From Apricaphanius iberus (Eukaryota; Chordata; Actinopteri; Cyprinodontiformes; Aphaniidae): a stretch of 64,000 nt of DNA. Both the position numbers and the translations under genes were made by a program. The notes below the pieces were generated by a model. The model searched no databases. It saw nothing but the letters and a program-made list of their open reading frames with translations, and was not told where the DNA came from. Shown one piece after another: positions 47,806 to 60,190 of this stretch. The first letter of the stretch is position 1, and every line of letters starts with the position of its first letter. Location of the stretch: NCBI GenBank assembly GCA_028564705.1, contig JAPXFQ010000249.1:434001-498000 (forward strand), written 5' to 3'.

Positions 47806-48189
47806 TCTTTAAAAAACACCTACCCAAACAGCCAAAAAGACCTAAATAAAAGGACCATTGTATCACTGTGCTTGATTAGCAAGCTAAACCAATTTCAATC
47901 AATGGGTATATTAAACATGATGAGAGACAATGGACTTAATATTAGTAACAAGCTGAGGGCAACTATTGAAGGAACCTGAGCTACTTTTACACCCCAGTTG
48001 TCCGTCCCAAAGGCTGATCACCTCCATATGACCCTGCATTTGAGTAATTCATAGAAAAGGAGCCCATTAAAAGATTTTAAGTGCATATACTATGAAAAAG
48101 GTGTTTGAATAAAAACCTATTGAATCCATTATTACAAATAGTTCTTTAAAGAATAGAATAAAAGGACGAGGGATGCTATTAAAGTTTTT

Positions 48190-48292
48190 TTAAACATTTA
48201 TTAATAATTATTACCATTATTGATATCGATCAATATGGCTATTCTCATTATGAATATGCTCTTTTTCTATATCGTCCAGCCCTAGTCCAGTG
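48190..48292. mobile_element. Terminal fragment of an hAT-like element
   Basis: Ends in TATATCGTCCAGCCCTAG, with a preceding GATATCGATCAATATGG, typical for one end of a common teleost hAT family. The opposite end is not found. Confidence 0.4.
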
Positions 48293-49499
48293 TAATATTT
48301 CTTTTCTCATGAGCTCTATGACATAATCATCCAATTGAGCTGAAATAAATGTTCAGAATTAATAACTATGTGTATAGTGAACCATAAGTTTCATTTTTTT
48401 ATTGCATTACTTAATTACTGGAATTTACTAAATGATGATCTGACCAAAATTTTATTTAATTTATAATAAAATATAGGCAAGATGTTTTATCCACAAGCTC
48501 AAGTTTTCCTGCCAATTCAGAATTTTTCACACTACTAGACTAAATTCTATGCAGAATCTAGGCTGTGATGAGCCGGGTCCATCAAATTGGAGGGCTAACA
48601 GCAAAATATGCTGCTGTGGTTGCAAAGTGCTTTGCACTGAGTGACTAGTGCACTGTGTGGAGGTCCATTAGAACATGAGAGAATAGTAGGATGAGACTAA
48701 GCCTGCTTTGGTGGCTTGGTAAAAAGGTGTAGTTATGACAGAAAAAACATCTGCGAATGCTGTTTGGGGTCATCAGTTGAATTCATAATGTATAGTACTC
48801 TAGTTCAGAGATTTCCGGGTGTTTCTTGTAGGCTACCAGTGGAATGATTTTGTGCAGACCCTGAACACAGTATGTGATCAGTGCAAATTTTACCTGGCAG
48901 CTCAGGTGCTGTTGATGGAGATCTGAACATTTTTTAGGCTAAGATTTTCTCTAAGAAAATGCAGTTTTTTTTAATTTTCAAATTTTAGATAGCTTGCAAA
49001 ACATGTTTTTATGTTCAATACTTGTTGCTTCTATTTTAACTTCATAATCTAAAATACCACACACATTAAGAAACATTTAATTCAAAAGCTGATACGGCTA
49101 CACTCGGTTAAACTTCAAAGTAGTATTCTCGGAGAGCATTTAAAAACATGTTCTTTAAGAATTCAAATTAAAGAATACAAACACAAATATCCCTTATAGT
49201 ACAGTAATAGTATAGTACAGTAATAAATAATTAAGTGGGGATATTGATATTTACAAACAAAAAAAGACTAGCATCACAACGAGGTTAAATAAGAAAAAGC
49301 ACATTTGCATTGAAGGTGATAATGAGCTGAATAGGTTAATTTAGTGGATAAAATTTACAAGACAGCTACATTGCAGCCGGGATGGTAGGCAGCATATAGT
49401 CTCAGCTGTTCCTATGCTTAGCCACAGATGATCAGGAAGGAGACGCTGGACAGCTTGGAGGGTCCAAATTAAGGAAAGACTGCCCCTCACATGTTGAAA
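48293..49499. other. Intergenic sequence
   Basis: Nothing firm. A possible 38-base exon at 48832-48869 is discussed as a finding. Confidence 0.35.
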
Positions 49500-50100
49500 G
49501 AGACCCTAGAAGAAAAGACAATCACAACCTAATTACACAAACAGTATGTAGTAGCAAGCAAACACAGAGAGCCTAGCGCTAGCATTAATGCTAATTTGCT
49601 TCAGACGGAATCATTGCGTCAGCTTTTCTTTCCTTGTTCACGGATGAGTGACTTATGATTAAAGTCACACACAAATAATCTCACTGTCATCCCTTGTCAA
49701 CTCCAGCTCATTAGCGGTTGTGGAAGGCCTGTTTCCCTCGAATAGCTCTCCGGCCTTTAGCTGCTGTAAATTCAGTCTGTTTGCTACAACTACTTCCACG
49801 TTGTTCGATTTACACCACTTCACCGTTGTGGTCCTCTATAGGGCGATATACGGATTTCGCCTTTATCTGTTTCTCCCAGCATTGCTTCTTTGTACGGGTA
49901 ACCAAGAGAAGCAATTCCAACTCCAAACTCGGCATGGGGCGGGGCGAGCGTGTCTGAGAGATGATGGGCATCTCTTTGAAACAATGCCTGTGACATAGAG
50001 AGTGGGAAAGATGTACCACTCTTAGCCAACCACAAAATTAAAATGCAGCCATACCAGTAGCCACACACCAGAAGTGGCAGCACTAAGACAAAGACCAAAA
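49500..50100. other. GC-richer segment of unknown nature
   Basis: Contains GGGGCGGGGCGAG near 49937 and CTAGCGCTAGCATTAATG near 49574, plus overlapping short ORFs on both strands that do not look like known proteins. It could be transposon interior or a promoter; I cannot decide. Confidence 0.25.
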
Positions 50101-52784
50101 AGAGTGGAATTTAACAAGTTTAGACAGAAATGTCAAAAAATGCCTTGAAACTGAAAGATTCCATTGGTGAAGACCCATTTATGCATTTTATAATTAAAAA
50201 AAAAGTTGAGGGGGCATAGTTACTGTTTAAATACAAAAGGTTCAACAAGAGTGTCCCATATCATCATCTTAAGGCTAAAATGGACTGCTTTTTTTCTAGA
50301 CCAATAAAATAATAGAATATAGTTCTTTGCTGAATCTATAAAGATTCAGCAAATTGTCTACTATTTAAAAAAAAGTGTAAATGCATAAGACCATGACTAT
50401 GTCAACAGTGTTTTACAACAGTGTTTTACAAATGCCTTTCCTTTGTGTCCTTTGAGTAGATGGGGCAAAAATTATTCGACACCACTGATGTACCTAATGT
50501 ATAACACTAAACCTTTCATGGAGCAGCAAAAAAAGGATCTTTGGACTCAAGATTTTTGTCCCTGATGATGGGCTTCGCTTCATACCAGATTCCCTGTCTG
50601 GAAATTACATTTAAAGTTAATTTAATCAGTGTTATATACAGAAAACTTGCCATTTCATTATTACTTTGATGTTATCCCTCTTACTGATTTATATTATAAA
50701 TACCACTCGGGAAGCTGAAATATCTTGGCTTAATACTGTACTTGACATGCTGTTGGCTGGTTAGCAAAGCATCCAGTTCAGGAAAGCCATTTATTTTCCT
50801 CAGTGCTGGTTGGCTGTTTCGTCAACAGCGGCGATCAGGAAAACTGTGTATTTTACCCTGTGAGGTACTGCTAATATTGTTTCTGCTGTGCAGATTGTGG
50901 TATATTTGGGGTTTGAACTATGAAAAAAGGCAGTTAAAAGCATTTTTATAGGAGGGTCTCAAATGTTTTCACAAATTTGAGCTATTCATGGGAAGCTACG
51001 GTACTGAATATCTGCGAATATCAGGGGTGGTGTATAATCCCACTTTCCCACTAGGGTAGACATGCCCTCGCCCACTGCAGCACTCCCGAGATGGCAATGG
51101 AACACAGCCAGACCAAGCTGACCCGACATGGTCCAGGACAGGCAGGCTTAGCTTGGCAAAAGCTCCTGCCAAAATCTGTTTGGAAGTCATCCTGCCCAAC
51201 ACCGATCCCCCCACAAGTTAAAAGACTCCTTCACCCACGTCACATCGCACAGTTATCGATCTGTTCATGCCTCGAGCTCCTGATTTATGTTCTTCATGTA
51301 AGCACTGATCAAACCAACGATCCTCCAGGCTGATGAGACTTCAGCTCTGCAGCCTTCCTGCGCTATGAAAATAGGCAGTTACACGCGTTGGTTTGATTTG
51401 AAGGACTTTATTTGGCACCAAACTTGTCTGGGTAAATAAATGAACTTACTGCATGCTATAAATAAGGTCCATCTTAAAAAAAATAAAACAAATAAAAAGT
51501 AGTTTTAAGATGCTCGAGCATCACTGTTGTATTGCCTAGCTAAGCAGATTCTACCTTTTGCATATTTGTTACACATGCTTCTCTTTATATTGTTGCCTCA
51601 CCACGATGACCCTGATTGCCACAACTGTGCAGGTGTGCCAGGGGCAGAAAGGCAGACAAAGCAGCAAAAGGTACAGCAAAAGGTACAGCGACAGTTTTAG
51701 TGAAAAACAACGCTTAAGGAAATAAACAATGACATTCATTACTACATTTGTCGTTAACAATTTTGGTCATCGACGTCACCGTGAACAAATCGTGTCAGCA
51801 CTACTCCAGGCATAAAGGATGCCAGCTTAGATAAGATAGTAAAACAATTAAATATGCTCTTTCTGATTCTTCAAAACTTTATTGTCCAAATGGATTTCTG
51901 AAGAATAGTCTAGTACAGCACATGTTTACCTATGTAAAAATGCTGTTTTATCAAGTTTATCAAGTGATATATTCTTGCTGAACAGTTTGCTTGGCTAACA
52001 TTAGCATGTTTACTTTGTTTTCCTGTGACTCTTTGACTACTGGGCTCATTGTGTATTTCAATTTCAGTTCTAATTTATTCTGTGCAGACAAAACCTACTG
52101 AAAGAGGTGCCTCATAAACTTAGCACTTTGCTTTGAAACATGTAACATTTTATGACTAGTTGCAAAGTTACAATAGTTCTAGCTCACAAGATGAGAAGAT
52201 GCACAAATTTGAGTTCACCAGAAGAGATAAGATTTTCACACTGTTCGTTTGGAAAATATATATTTTTTCCTACAAAAGAGTAAATGTTTCAGAAATTATA
52301 AACTGCTTTTTTCAACTATTTAATCAGTGTAGAATAATTACTGCCTGTTTGAATAGCACACACAATGACATTTTCTCTAGTTCTTAGGTAGTTCAAATGC
52401 TAAGAAGAAAGACTAGCAGTTTAAATAAAAATCTTGAACATAACGGGTTGAATTCAGGGACTTGAATACCGATTTTGTTTGTTAAAAATAATCTAGTAAC
52501 ATGCATAAAAAATATTAATCTTCAAATTCTGTGTTAAGGGCTTTTCAAATTCCATTAAGTTACATTGCTTCTTTCTCACCTTTTATCCACAACTACTAAT
52601 TTCTGAAAACATAGATCTTATTAAAAAGATTTTAATTTGCGTTTCATTCAAGAAATGTTTAACCCCACATGGTGACCTTTTTTATTTTTAATCCTGTAAA
52701 AAAAATGACAGAATGCTCTTCTTAATGTATACGTTTCCATTAACAAATAGAATTTATCAGCTGAAATATTTATTCAAGCTGCAG
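50101..52784. other. Intergenic sequence, nothing firm
   Basis: AT-rich, apart from a GC-richer patch at 51050-51230. I see no recognisable coding exon, RNA or transposon end. Confidence 0.4.
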
Positions 52785-52982
52785 TTAAAAATGAAATGCA
52801 CTGTATGCAGCCGTGTTATAATGCCTCAGTCGAATATGTCTATAAACAGAAGCGGTGTTGACACACTTGGCACTGAATCGAGGATGTTTAGCTGGACATC
52901 TCGCTCTGACAAGTCTCCGTCGACTCACACAGAATGTAACATTTATGGACTCTACAACCGGAGCTCTCCTGAGGTCTGGAGA
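52785..52982 (+). CDS. Candidate isolated exon, unknown protein
   Basis: 198 bases (66 codons) open in phase 0, bounded by an acceptor (AAGCTGCAG at 52776-52784) and a donor (GAGA|GTGAGTAG). Translation includes CTVCSRVIMPQSNMSINRSG and CNIYGLYNRSSPEVWR. It is part of the longest open frame in this part of the window (to 53114). No domain is recognised and no partner exon is proven, so it may be chance. Confidence 0.2.
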
Positions 52983-53114
52983 GTGAGTAGTTTGGTGACA
53001 TTATGGTGCCACGTCTGCTGCTTTTCAATGATGTTGTCCAAGAAGTTTCCACCCACTGTCATTTCTGATGTGCACTGGAGCGGTTTGCAGCTGAGTGTGA
53101 CTCAGTCTACATAG

Positions 53115-54189
53115 GGAGCAGCACCTCCCAGTCTGAGACACAGCCCTCTGCCTCTGTTTGCACGGAGTGCATTTCAATTGTGGTCACTGGGGTGGCTAAC
53201 ATATGTTTGTTTACTCTGGAAGGAAATCATGCAGTGTAAATCTAAACTGTATCAAATACTTTTTTTATTGATATGTGGTTTTGTGTAAATGTTACAAAAT
53301 CTTAAATGGTCTGTTGATGGTTGGTGGTTGGAGGAGCAGCAGATAGTGAGAAATAATAATTGCAGCAGGTTTCTTTCCACATGTCATTTCCATTTCAAAC
53401 ATCTTCAAAACTGTTGTTATTTCAGCTTCCCTGTTTGAGTTGTAAATCACCATTTTTGTTTGAAGCTTTCCCTTATCTGTTTGCTGTAAGACAGATGAAT
53501 TCAGTAATGAAAAAGAAGACTGGGACGTCAGTGTAAGAGATGTTGGTGAAAGCTGATGCAAGTTGCAAGTTATTAAATAAAAAAAAAAAAGAAATTTGAC
53601 AACTGGTTAGTATCAGATAGGGTATTGAACGGCTTCAAACAGCCTTTTAATTTAGTCTTTGATTCCCACTCTTTTCTGCATTTCTTAAGAGTCCAGTTTA
53701 AACTCAGAAGTGATCACACAGAAAATATTTTACATCGGAGCACAGGTGGGAATAGGTGGCGGCTTCAAGCGCTGTATCACAAACAGCAACAACTGAGCAG
53801 GGTTAATATCTGCTCTGCCTAAGCAGGACCTGGGCGGGCGGAGCTGTTGGGCTACAAACGCTCTGGTTCTGCTGTTGCTCTGTTGCTGCAGTAACAAACA
53901 TACATGTTCCACGTTAGAGTCTAAGAATCCAATAACTGCATAAAAAGTCACTTTGTCACTAGTCGCATTTTTCTGAAAAACAGTCGGTAGATAATTCTAA
54001 ACACTTGCTTAATATAGCTACACAGCTGCTGAGTTAGCAGCGCTTCCCCCTCTTTCACATGACTGGGCGTAGTCATGTGACTCAAGGCAAAGCTCGTTTT
54101 TAAAGGAGCAGGAGCACCGCTAAATTAAAAACGCATCTTTTTTATTTTTTTTTACATACTGGATTTACTGGCAAGGACAAAATGACGTC
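53115..54189. other. Intergenic sequence, partly transposon interior
   Basis: No exon found. The stretch 53700-54189 may be the body of the hAT-like element whose end lies at 54190-54237. Confidence 0.3.
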
Positions 54190-54237
54190 GGTAACAGTCA
54201 TACATTTCGGTACATTTTCGGTATACCGACCAGCCCT
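54190..54237. mobile_element. End of an hAT-like element
   Basis: TTTCGGTATACCGACCAGCC followed by CTAG is a typical terminal sequence of a teleost hAT family. The partner end is not located. Confidence 0.4.
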
Positions 54238-54356
54238 AGTGTCAGATTGCGTTGTTTTTCAGGATAACAGAAAACTGTATATAATGAAAATGTATTTTGA
54301 AATGTCAAGACCTTTTATAGTATACAATGTATTTTATATGAGAGACAAGTTACAAG

Positions 54357-55363
54357 TAGAGCTGCCACGATTAGTCGATTCATCACAACAATTTTGAAAA
54401 CCAAAATTGTCGACAATGAATACATTTGTCGACAACCTTTTTTTTTTTTGGGGTAAAAAAAAGAAAAAAGCTTTGTTTTTCTGTTAAAACTGCAGCTGTA
54501 CCTCTCACTGCTCTTTATATATGTCTGTTGCTCTGTCGGCCTCTCTGGCCCTTAAGCACATGCACAGCAGTGCGAATAGGGATCAGCCGTGGCGTAACAC
54601 CAGAAAAGCCCAAACTGTCATGGCAAGCCAACAACGGGGCTCTAATGTTTAGGAGCATTTGATTAAAAATTGTACAGAAGCAAGTGTAATGCAAAATCCA
54701 CAAGGTATAACTTGCTTACCGTGGCAGGGCGATGGTGATGCGCCAACATGTTAGCTGGACTACGAAGAGTCAGCTGCACCGGGCTCGCTAAGCTAATCAG
54801 AGAATTAGTTGCTGATGTAATGAACAGTAGGCTGACTGAACATACTCTTTTACCAGGACATGTCGACTTTGCGTGTTCTGTCTGGGGCATTTAGAGATCG
54901 ATATAAATGTCCTGGTTTTTATGTTTATCGCAGCTTTTCTCTCATGTCACCAGAGCCTAGATGGTGATTGGTTCTGAGCAGACAGCGTAGCGCTGCTGCT
55001 GTCTACAGGAAATCAAAGCATACGGATATGGTTGCGACAATTGTAGAAGAGTGCACATCGCTAGCTAGGTCATTTATTTCTGTTATGGCATTTGCCCAAT
55101 GGCCCGCTGGTCTCATAAATGCAATAACTACGAAAAGGCTGAGCAAGTGGGAGTTTATCTACTAAATGGAAAATTAAATTAATTACTTGTATTGATATCT
55201 GTAACATTAACAGTAGTGGTTGTGATTTTATGTCCCTTAGCATGTCATGTGTCTGCTGTAACATTATTATTTTTTTTATGAGTTCATAAGTCATTTTAAC
55301 TGTCAGTATTTTAGGTAGCAAAATACTTATAGAAAACACTTCCAACATGAAGCTAATGATGTT

Positions 55364-55403
<40 letters not shown>

Positions 55404-55510
55404 AGCAGCTGTTGTGAAGATACAATTTATGGGTGATCCAATTAGTCGACTAATGGGCAAAATAATAGATGGATCGTCGGTTATCAAAATAATAGTTTGT
55501 GGCAGCCCTA
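54357..55510. mobile_element. hAT element with perfect 8-bp target duplication
   Basis: 1154 bases. The left end is TAGAGCTGCCACGATTAG, and the inverted right end is TAGGGCTGCCACAAACTA. Flanked by GTTACAAG at 54349-54356 and at 55511-55518. The ends include the sub-terminal TAGTCGA motif on both sides. No transposase frame is intact, so it is a deletion derivative. It carries a TA array at 55367-55400. Confidence 0.9.
55367..55400. repeat. (TA)n microsatellite inside the hAT element
   Basis: About 17 TA units. Confidence 0.95.
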
Positions 55511-55635
55511 GTTACAAGTACCTTGAGATACAGTGGGCTAAAGAGTATTAGTCATCTGCTGATTATGCACATTGTCCAACTTAAAAAGATGAGAGGTCTG
55601 TAATTTTTCATCATAGGTGCACTTAAACTGAGACA

Positions 55636-55700
55636 ATAGGGATGTGTATTGGCAAGAATTTGGTGATATATATATCAAGATACAGAGGGATGATATATAT
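55636..55700. mobile_element. Possible hAT-like terminal fragment
   Basis: AGGGATGTGTATTGGCAAGA followed by a GATATATAT-rich sub-terminal stretch resembles one end of another teleost hAT family. No partner end is seen. Confidence 0.3.
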
Positions 55701-56454
55701 TCCAATATTTTTGAAGACTGTATGTTGTGATTTATTTCAATTTTTACCGTAGAAAAATGATCACAGTATTCAAAACACTCCAACCTGTTTCATATACAAC
55801 AGATTCAGTTATAGATCTAGTTGATCCACTGGAACCAAGAAGGTGAAAAGAGCCACCAACTAGAAGTCATAGTTTAACCCTATGCTAAATACTTGATTGA
55901 GTACAGGATTGACCCACTTTCACTTTTAATTCCTTTATTTAATTAACTGATTTCTGGCTTTAACTTTTATGTACATATACACATTTTTTACCATTAGAAA
56001 GTTAAGAGTCTTCCGATTAATGTATGTCGGCCAATGAAGGATAAAATCATAACTGTTGGCACAGCAAGCGTGTTTACCAACATCCCCCCCAGGAAAAGAA
56101 AAAAAGTGCAGTTTACCACTTTGTAGTCCAAAAACCATGACAAAACCAATCAATTTAAAACAACGTGTCTTTTTACATCCATAATGATATGATTAAAGTC
56201 CTCTAATGAAGTAATTAGTTCAGGTAAATAGGTCATTTGTCCAGGTAAACCTAGGTAAATTAAAGCTCTACAATCCTACAATACATTTAGTTCTTCATAG
56301 CTAAAGTTCCCCTTCAAGTGATGTCACTTCCACCTTTATGGGTTTACTGCGCATGCCCAGAAACTAAAAAAACGAGAGCAACAACATCCGGTAATATACT
56401 CACATATCATACAAATTCCTCAATGTGATCTGTGAGTATATATTTGAAGATTTT

Positions 56455-56715
56455 TTCAAAATTGTATTTGTGAAACAGCTTGTGTGTATTTGTGAAACAG
56501 ATTGTTTGCATTTTTGAAACAGATTTTGTGCATTTTCTAAAGAGATTGTGTCCATTTTTGAAACAGATCGTGTGCGTTTGTGAACCTAATGATATGCATT
56601 TGTGAATGTATATTACAAGTGTTCCTGAAAATTATATTTTGTGAACCTGAGCGTGTCCATTTGTAAAACAGACCGTGTGCATTTCCAAATGAGCATGTGC
56701 ATTTGCGAAAAACCC
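56455..56715. repeat. Diverged tandem repeat, unit about 23-28 bases
   Basis: At least ten units of the form GTGTGCATTTGTGAAACAGA, each differing at several positions, in direct order. Some units are decayed (near 56590-56640). It is not a known microsatellite type. Confidence 0.8.
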
Positions 56716-56993
56716 TGCTTGAGTTTATTACTTATGATACTTTTCCGCCTCCATAGTATACTGACGCCTAAATACCTGCAGGAGAAGACTGTTGTAGATT
56801 TGGATATCAGGAACGTTTTTAGGCAAAAAATACAGATTGACAACTGTAGCTGTGATGAAACAGATCATGATTCAGGTCTGTGAATCTTATTTTGAAAGTG
56901 CTGGCTTACTAAATGTAAATTTACTTTAAGTTTTGGTACAGAAAATGATTGGTAAGTTAATGTAATGGGAAGAATATAAAAATACTTAGATAG

Positions 56994-57846
56994 TAGGGGT
57001 GTCACGATCTTGGTTTTGTATCGAAATAGATCAAAATTACGTTATGAACTTGCGCATTGCAATTCAAAAGAGAATCGCGATCACTTCCTCCTTCTATGTT
57101 TACTGTGCATCCCACTCAGGAGCAACAGTTAGCAGACAACCGTCTATTTACTCAGATTTCCTCATCAAAAAGAACCACGCTTCACATTTTCCCTAACATG
57201 TTACTCTCACTAGTTCTCATAGAACTCTCAGCCACACCTAGTAACATATTACCTGCCTGTGTCATATTCCCCGGGATAAGTGCACACGTCTAAAGAGCAT
57301 ATTAGCTGACGCTAGCAAGTAGCTATTGGCTAAGCAAACGCTCGACCACGGCCAGGATAGATGAAGCTGCGTGAGCAGAACTAAAGCAGCTCCTTCTACT
57401 CTCATATCACCAGTGAGGAAATTTCGAGTTCCTGTCGAGTTAAGTCCACATTCATATTGTAAACAAGGGGACTGCTGTTAGCTGCATTTTTCACGGTCCT
57501 ATGAGCTATCGGGAGCATTGTGTGAGTCGTTCTGCAGTAACAATAAAAAGTCACTAGATGGCAGCCACTCTCTGTTTCTAATATTTTTTTATTTAAAGAA
57601 GACTGCCAATCTTTTATTGTAAATAAATTATTTAAATTTTACCATTAATGCCTAATGTGATACATTACACAAGAATAATAAAAATTGCATCAATTGTTTC
57701 TCTTAAAATGTGATTTACTGTACAAATGTAAAGCATAAAACCAATGATAGACTAGTCTAAAAATGACATAGGGTTCTCTACTGTAAAATAAAAAAATAAA
57801 AAAGTCAAGACTCGAATCGAGGATTTGCAGAATTGTGACACCCCTA
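56994..57846. mobile_element. hAT element with near-perfect 8-bp target duplication
   Basis: 853 bases. Left end TAGGGGTGTCACGATCTTGG, inverted right end TAGGGGTGTCACAATTCTGC. Flanks TTAGATAG (56986-56993) and TTAGATAA (57847-57854) agree at 7 of 8 bases. No transposase is present. Confidence 0.85.
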
Positions 57847-57854
57847 TTAGATAA

Positions 57855-58796
57855 TAATCATGAAAATATTAACTAACAAAAAACTTAAAGAGTAAAGTGG
57901 TGAGACAGTAATTGAATAAAGCTAGTCCAACATTGAGAGTAGGTTATAAAATCTAAATATAACATTGCCTATGTTGCACTTTTCATCAGTTTCGGCAACG
58001 GGGCCAGAAAATCCAGTCATAACAAATTTTACTCTTAGTTTTAAACTATTAAGAGTATTGTCTATAGTATCTATTATATTTTACATTTACTATTTATTAT
58101 ATTTTTATTCATTAAAATACTCAATCTGAACGAGTTGAAAAATCCACATTGTGCCTTCACACATCAAGCAGATGCACACGTGTTTTTTTTGTCTACAATG
58201 ACAAAAACCTCTGTGGTCCTACATAAAAACAATCAAATTCAACGTGAAATGCTCACCCAAGTTTGTGTCATCAAATCTTGGGATTGCTGCAGAGGCATAA
58301 GATTTTTGACTTTTGTCTGGGGGTTAGGATGTTGTTCTGAAGGCTGAATCTGCACTTTTCTGTCAGGAGAAAGGGATTGAAAGCCCACTTCAGCTAAAGT
58401 TTTGGAATCAAGGAACATTTCTCAAATTAAATTGATTAGAAGTTGTAGAGACTCTCTGAGCCAGCCAAGCTTCAGCAATAGAAAATACTGTAGCATATAA
58501 GTCGTTTCTGTACTGGTGGTTGGCACTGCACCGGGCTCTTTGGAGTGTATCTGATCAGCTGCACCAACCACAGATATGCCCAGTCACTCTTCAACCTGCT
58601 GTCTTCTCACAGAGAGAGATGCGTTGAGTACTGTGTTCAGATCTGAGATTTTGCTCAGATGCTGTCATGGGAATCTTGTTTTATTGATGTAGCTTCCTGT
58701 ACTACGTTTACTGTTGACAATATCTGTGCATCTGCATCAGGTGGTCAGGGGTGTGAAGATTCTAAATGATAATGTTTGTTATAATAAAAGCTGTAT
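57855..58796. other. Intergenic sequence, nothing recognised
   Basis: No exon or repeat end that I can support. Confidence 0.4.
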
Positions 58797-58810
58797 GTAT
58801 GTATGTATGT

Positions 58811-58846
<36 letters not shown>

Positions 58847-58847
58847 G

Positions 58848-58888
<41 letters not shown>

Positions 58889-58935
58889 GTATGTGTGTAT
58901 GTGTGTATGCGTGTATGTGTGTATGTATGTATGTA
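58797..58935. repeat. (GT)n/(GTAT)n compound microsatellite
   Basis: GTAT and GTGT units alternate for about 140 bases. The open frames on both strands across it are products of the repeat. Confidence 0.97.
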
Positions 58936-59251
58936 AAGAAAAGAAAAACAGATTAAATAAGTGTATAAAAAACAGAGCAAAAAAAACAGCAGAGGTCAGA
59001 TTTCTGTCTAAGACAAAAAGAACTTAGCAGCCCATTTGCTTTATAGTATCTGCTCTTAATGGATGTAAGCTGTATTCCCTGGACCAGTGATCTAAGGTGA
59101 CTTCAATCAGCAGCTGACTATGATACTGTTAATAGTAACTAATAGTTATGATCGAATGTTGTTTTGTTGCTTTGCTTAATTAAAGCATAGTAAGTGTAAT
59201 ACAGTGTCTTTTGTCTACTTTAAGGTGCTCAGAATTAAAAAAAACTGAGAT

Positions 59252-59255
59252 GCTG

Positions 59256-59305
<50 letters not shown>

Positions 59306-59316
59306 ATGATGCATCA
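59252..59316. repeat. (TA)n array flanked by an inverted TGCATCAT
   Basis: TGCATCAT on the left and ATGATGCA on the right enclose more than 20 TA units, giving one long potential hairpin. Confidence 0.85.
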
Positions 59317-59589
59317 ATTAAAGCAAAACATTTTTGCACATCAGTCCTCTGTAATGAAATGAAAGAAACAAAATAAACAAAACTACAACCTAACAGCTAC
59401 TTATAAGTGGGAATGAGCATTAACTATATTATTGGTTAAAATTATCAAAATCTAAAGTTATGTCAAGTTTTTTGGGCTCAATTTTGAGTTGATAGAACAT
59501 TAGCTGGGTATGAGTGGCTAGTTTGGGAAAGGGAAATAAATGGGGAAGGAACTCTTGCAAACCATCCTTGAGCTCTTAGCTTCTCAGAC

Positions 59590-59840
59590 GAGAAACCAAA
59601 TGGATGATCCAGGGGAGCGTTGGAAGAATGTGATGTGGTCAGATAAGATCAAAATAGTATAAATGTTTAAATGCCACTATACGTGTTTAGAACGAGAGAA
59701 TACTGAGTTGGATACCAAGAACACCATATCCACTGTGAAAACATTAACTTTTGGGGATGCTTTTCTGCAAAGGGGACAGGACAACTGGCGGGATCTTCCA
59801 CCATGGCAATGATCACAAACTTACTGAAGAAGTACAGTGG
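59590..59840 (+). mobile_element. Tc1-like transposase fragment, third family
   Basis: TTGGAAGAATGTGATGTGGT near 59621, GAATACTGAGTTGGATACCA near 59697 and TTTTCTGCAAAGGGGACAGG near 59760 follow the order of a teleost Tc1 transposase around its catalytic core. It is frameshifted and has no ends. Confidence 0.65.
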
Positions 59841-60190
59841 TGTGAAAAACTATTCGTCCCCTTCCTGATTTCTTATTATTTTGCATATTTGTCACACAAA
59901 ATGTTTCGTGATCATCAAACACATTTAACCATAAGTCAAAGATAACACAGTAAACACAAAATGTAGTTTTTAAATGATGGCTTTTATTATTTAGGTAAAA
60001 AATCTGCATTGCCCAACAACATAATTTGTTGCTAATTGTAATATTTATTGGACATGTGGTATTTCTTTGGGCAGATGACAGTGAGTGATATGCAGCACAG
60101 GGTTGTGGGATGTTTAACTGAAGCATAGAGGCAATGTCAGCAGTTTGGTGATTTATTTTTGTATTATATTTGTTAATATTGGTCATCTGT
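59835..60190 (-). mobile_element. DNA transposon end fragment
   Basis: GTGGTGTGAAAAACTATTCG near 59839 and AAGATAACACAGTAAACACA near 59940 match, from memory, the end region of a widespread teleost element. The body is decayed. Confidence 0.5.

Noticed and set aside
47518..47979. Longest plus-strand open frame in the right half (153 codons)
   Set aside because: It runs through an hAT-like repeat with ATCGGC sub-terminal motifs, has no domain and no coding pattern.
53292..53561. Minus-strand 89-codon ORF
   Set aside because: No splice context or recognisable motif; consistent with chance in AT-rich DNA.
58714..59027. Cys/Val-rich and Thr/His-rich ORFs on both strands
   Set aside because: They are translations of the GT/GTAT microsatellite.
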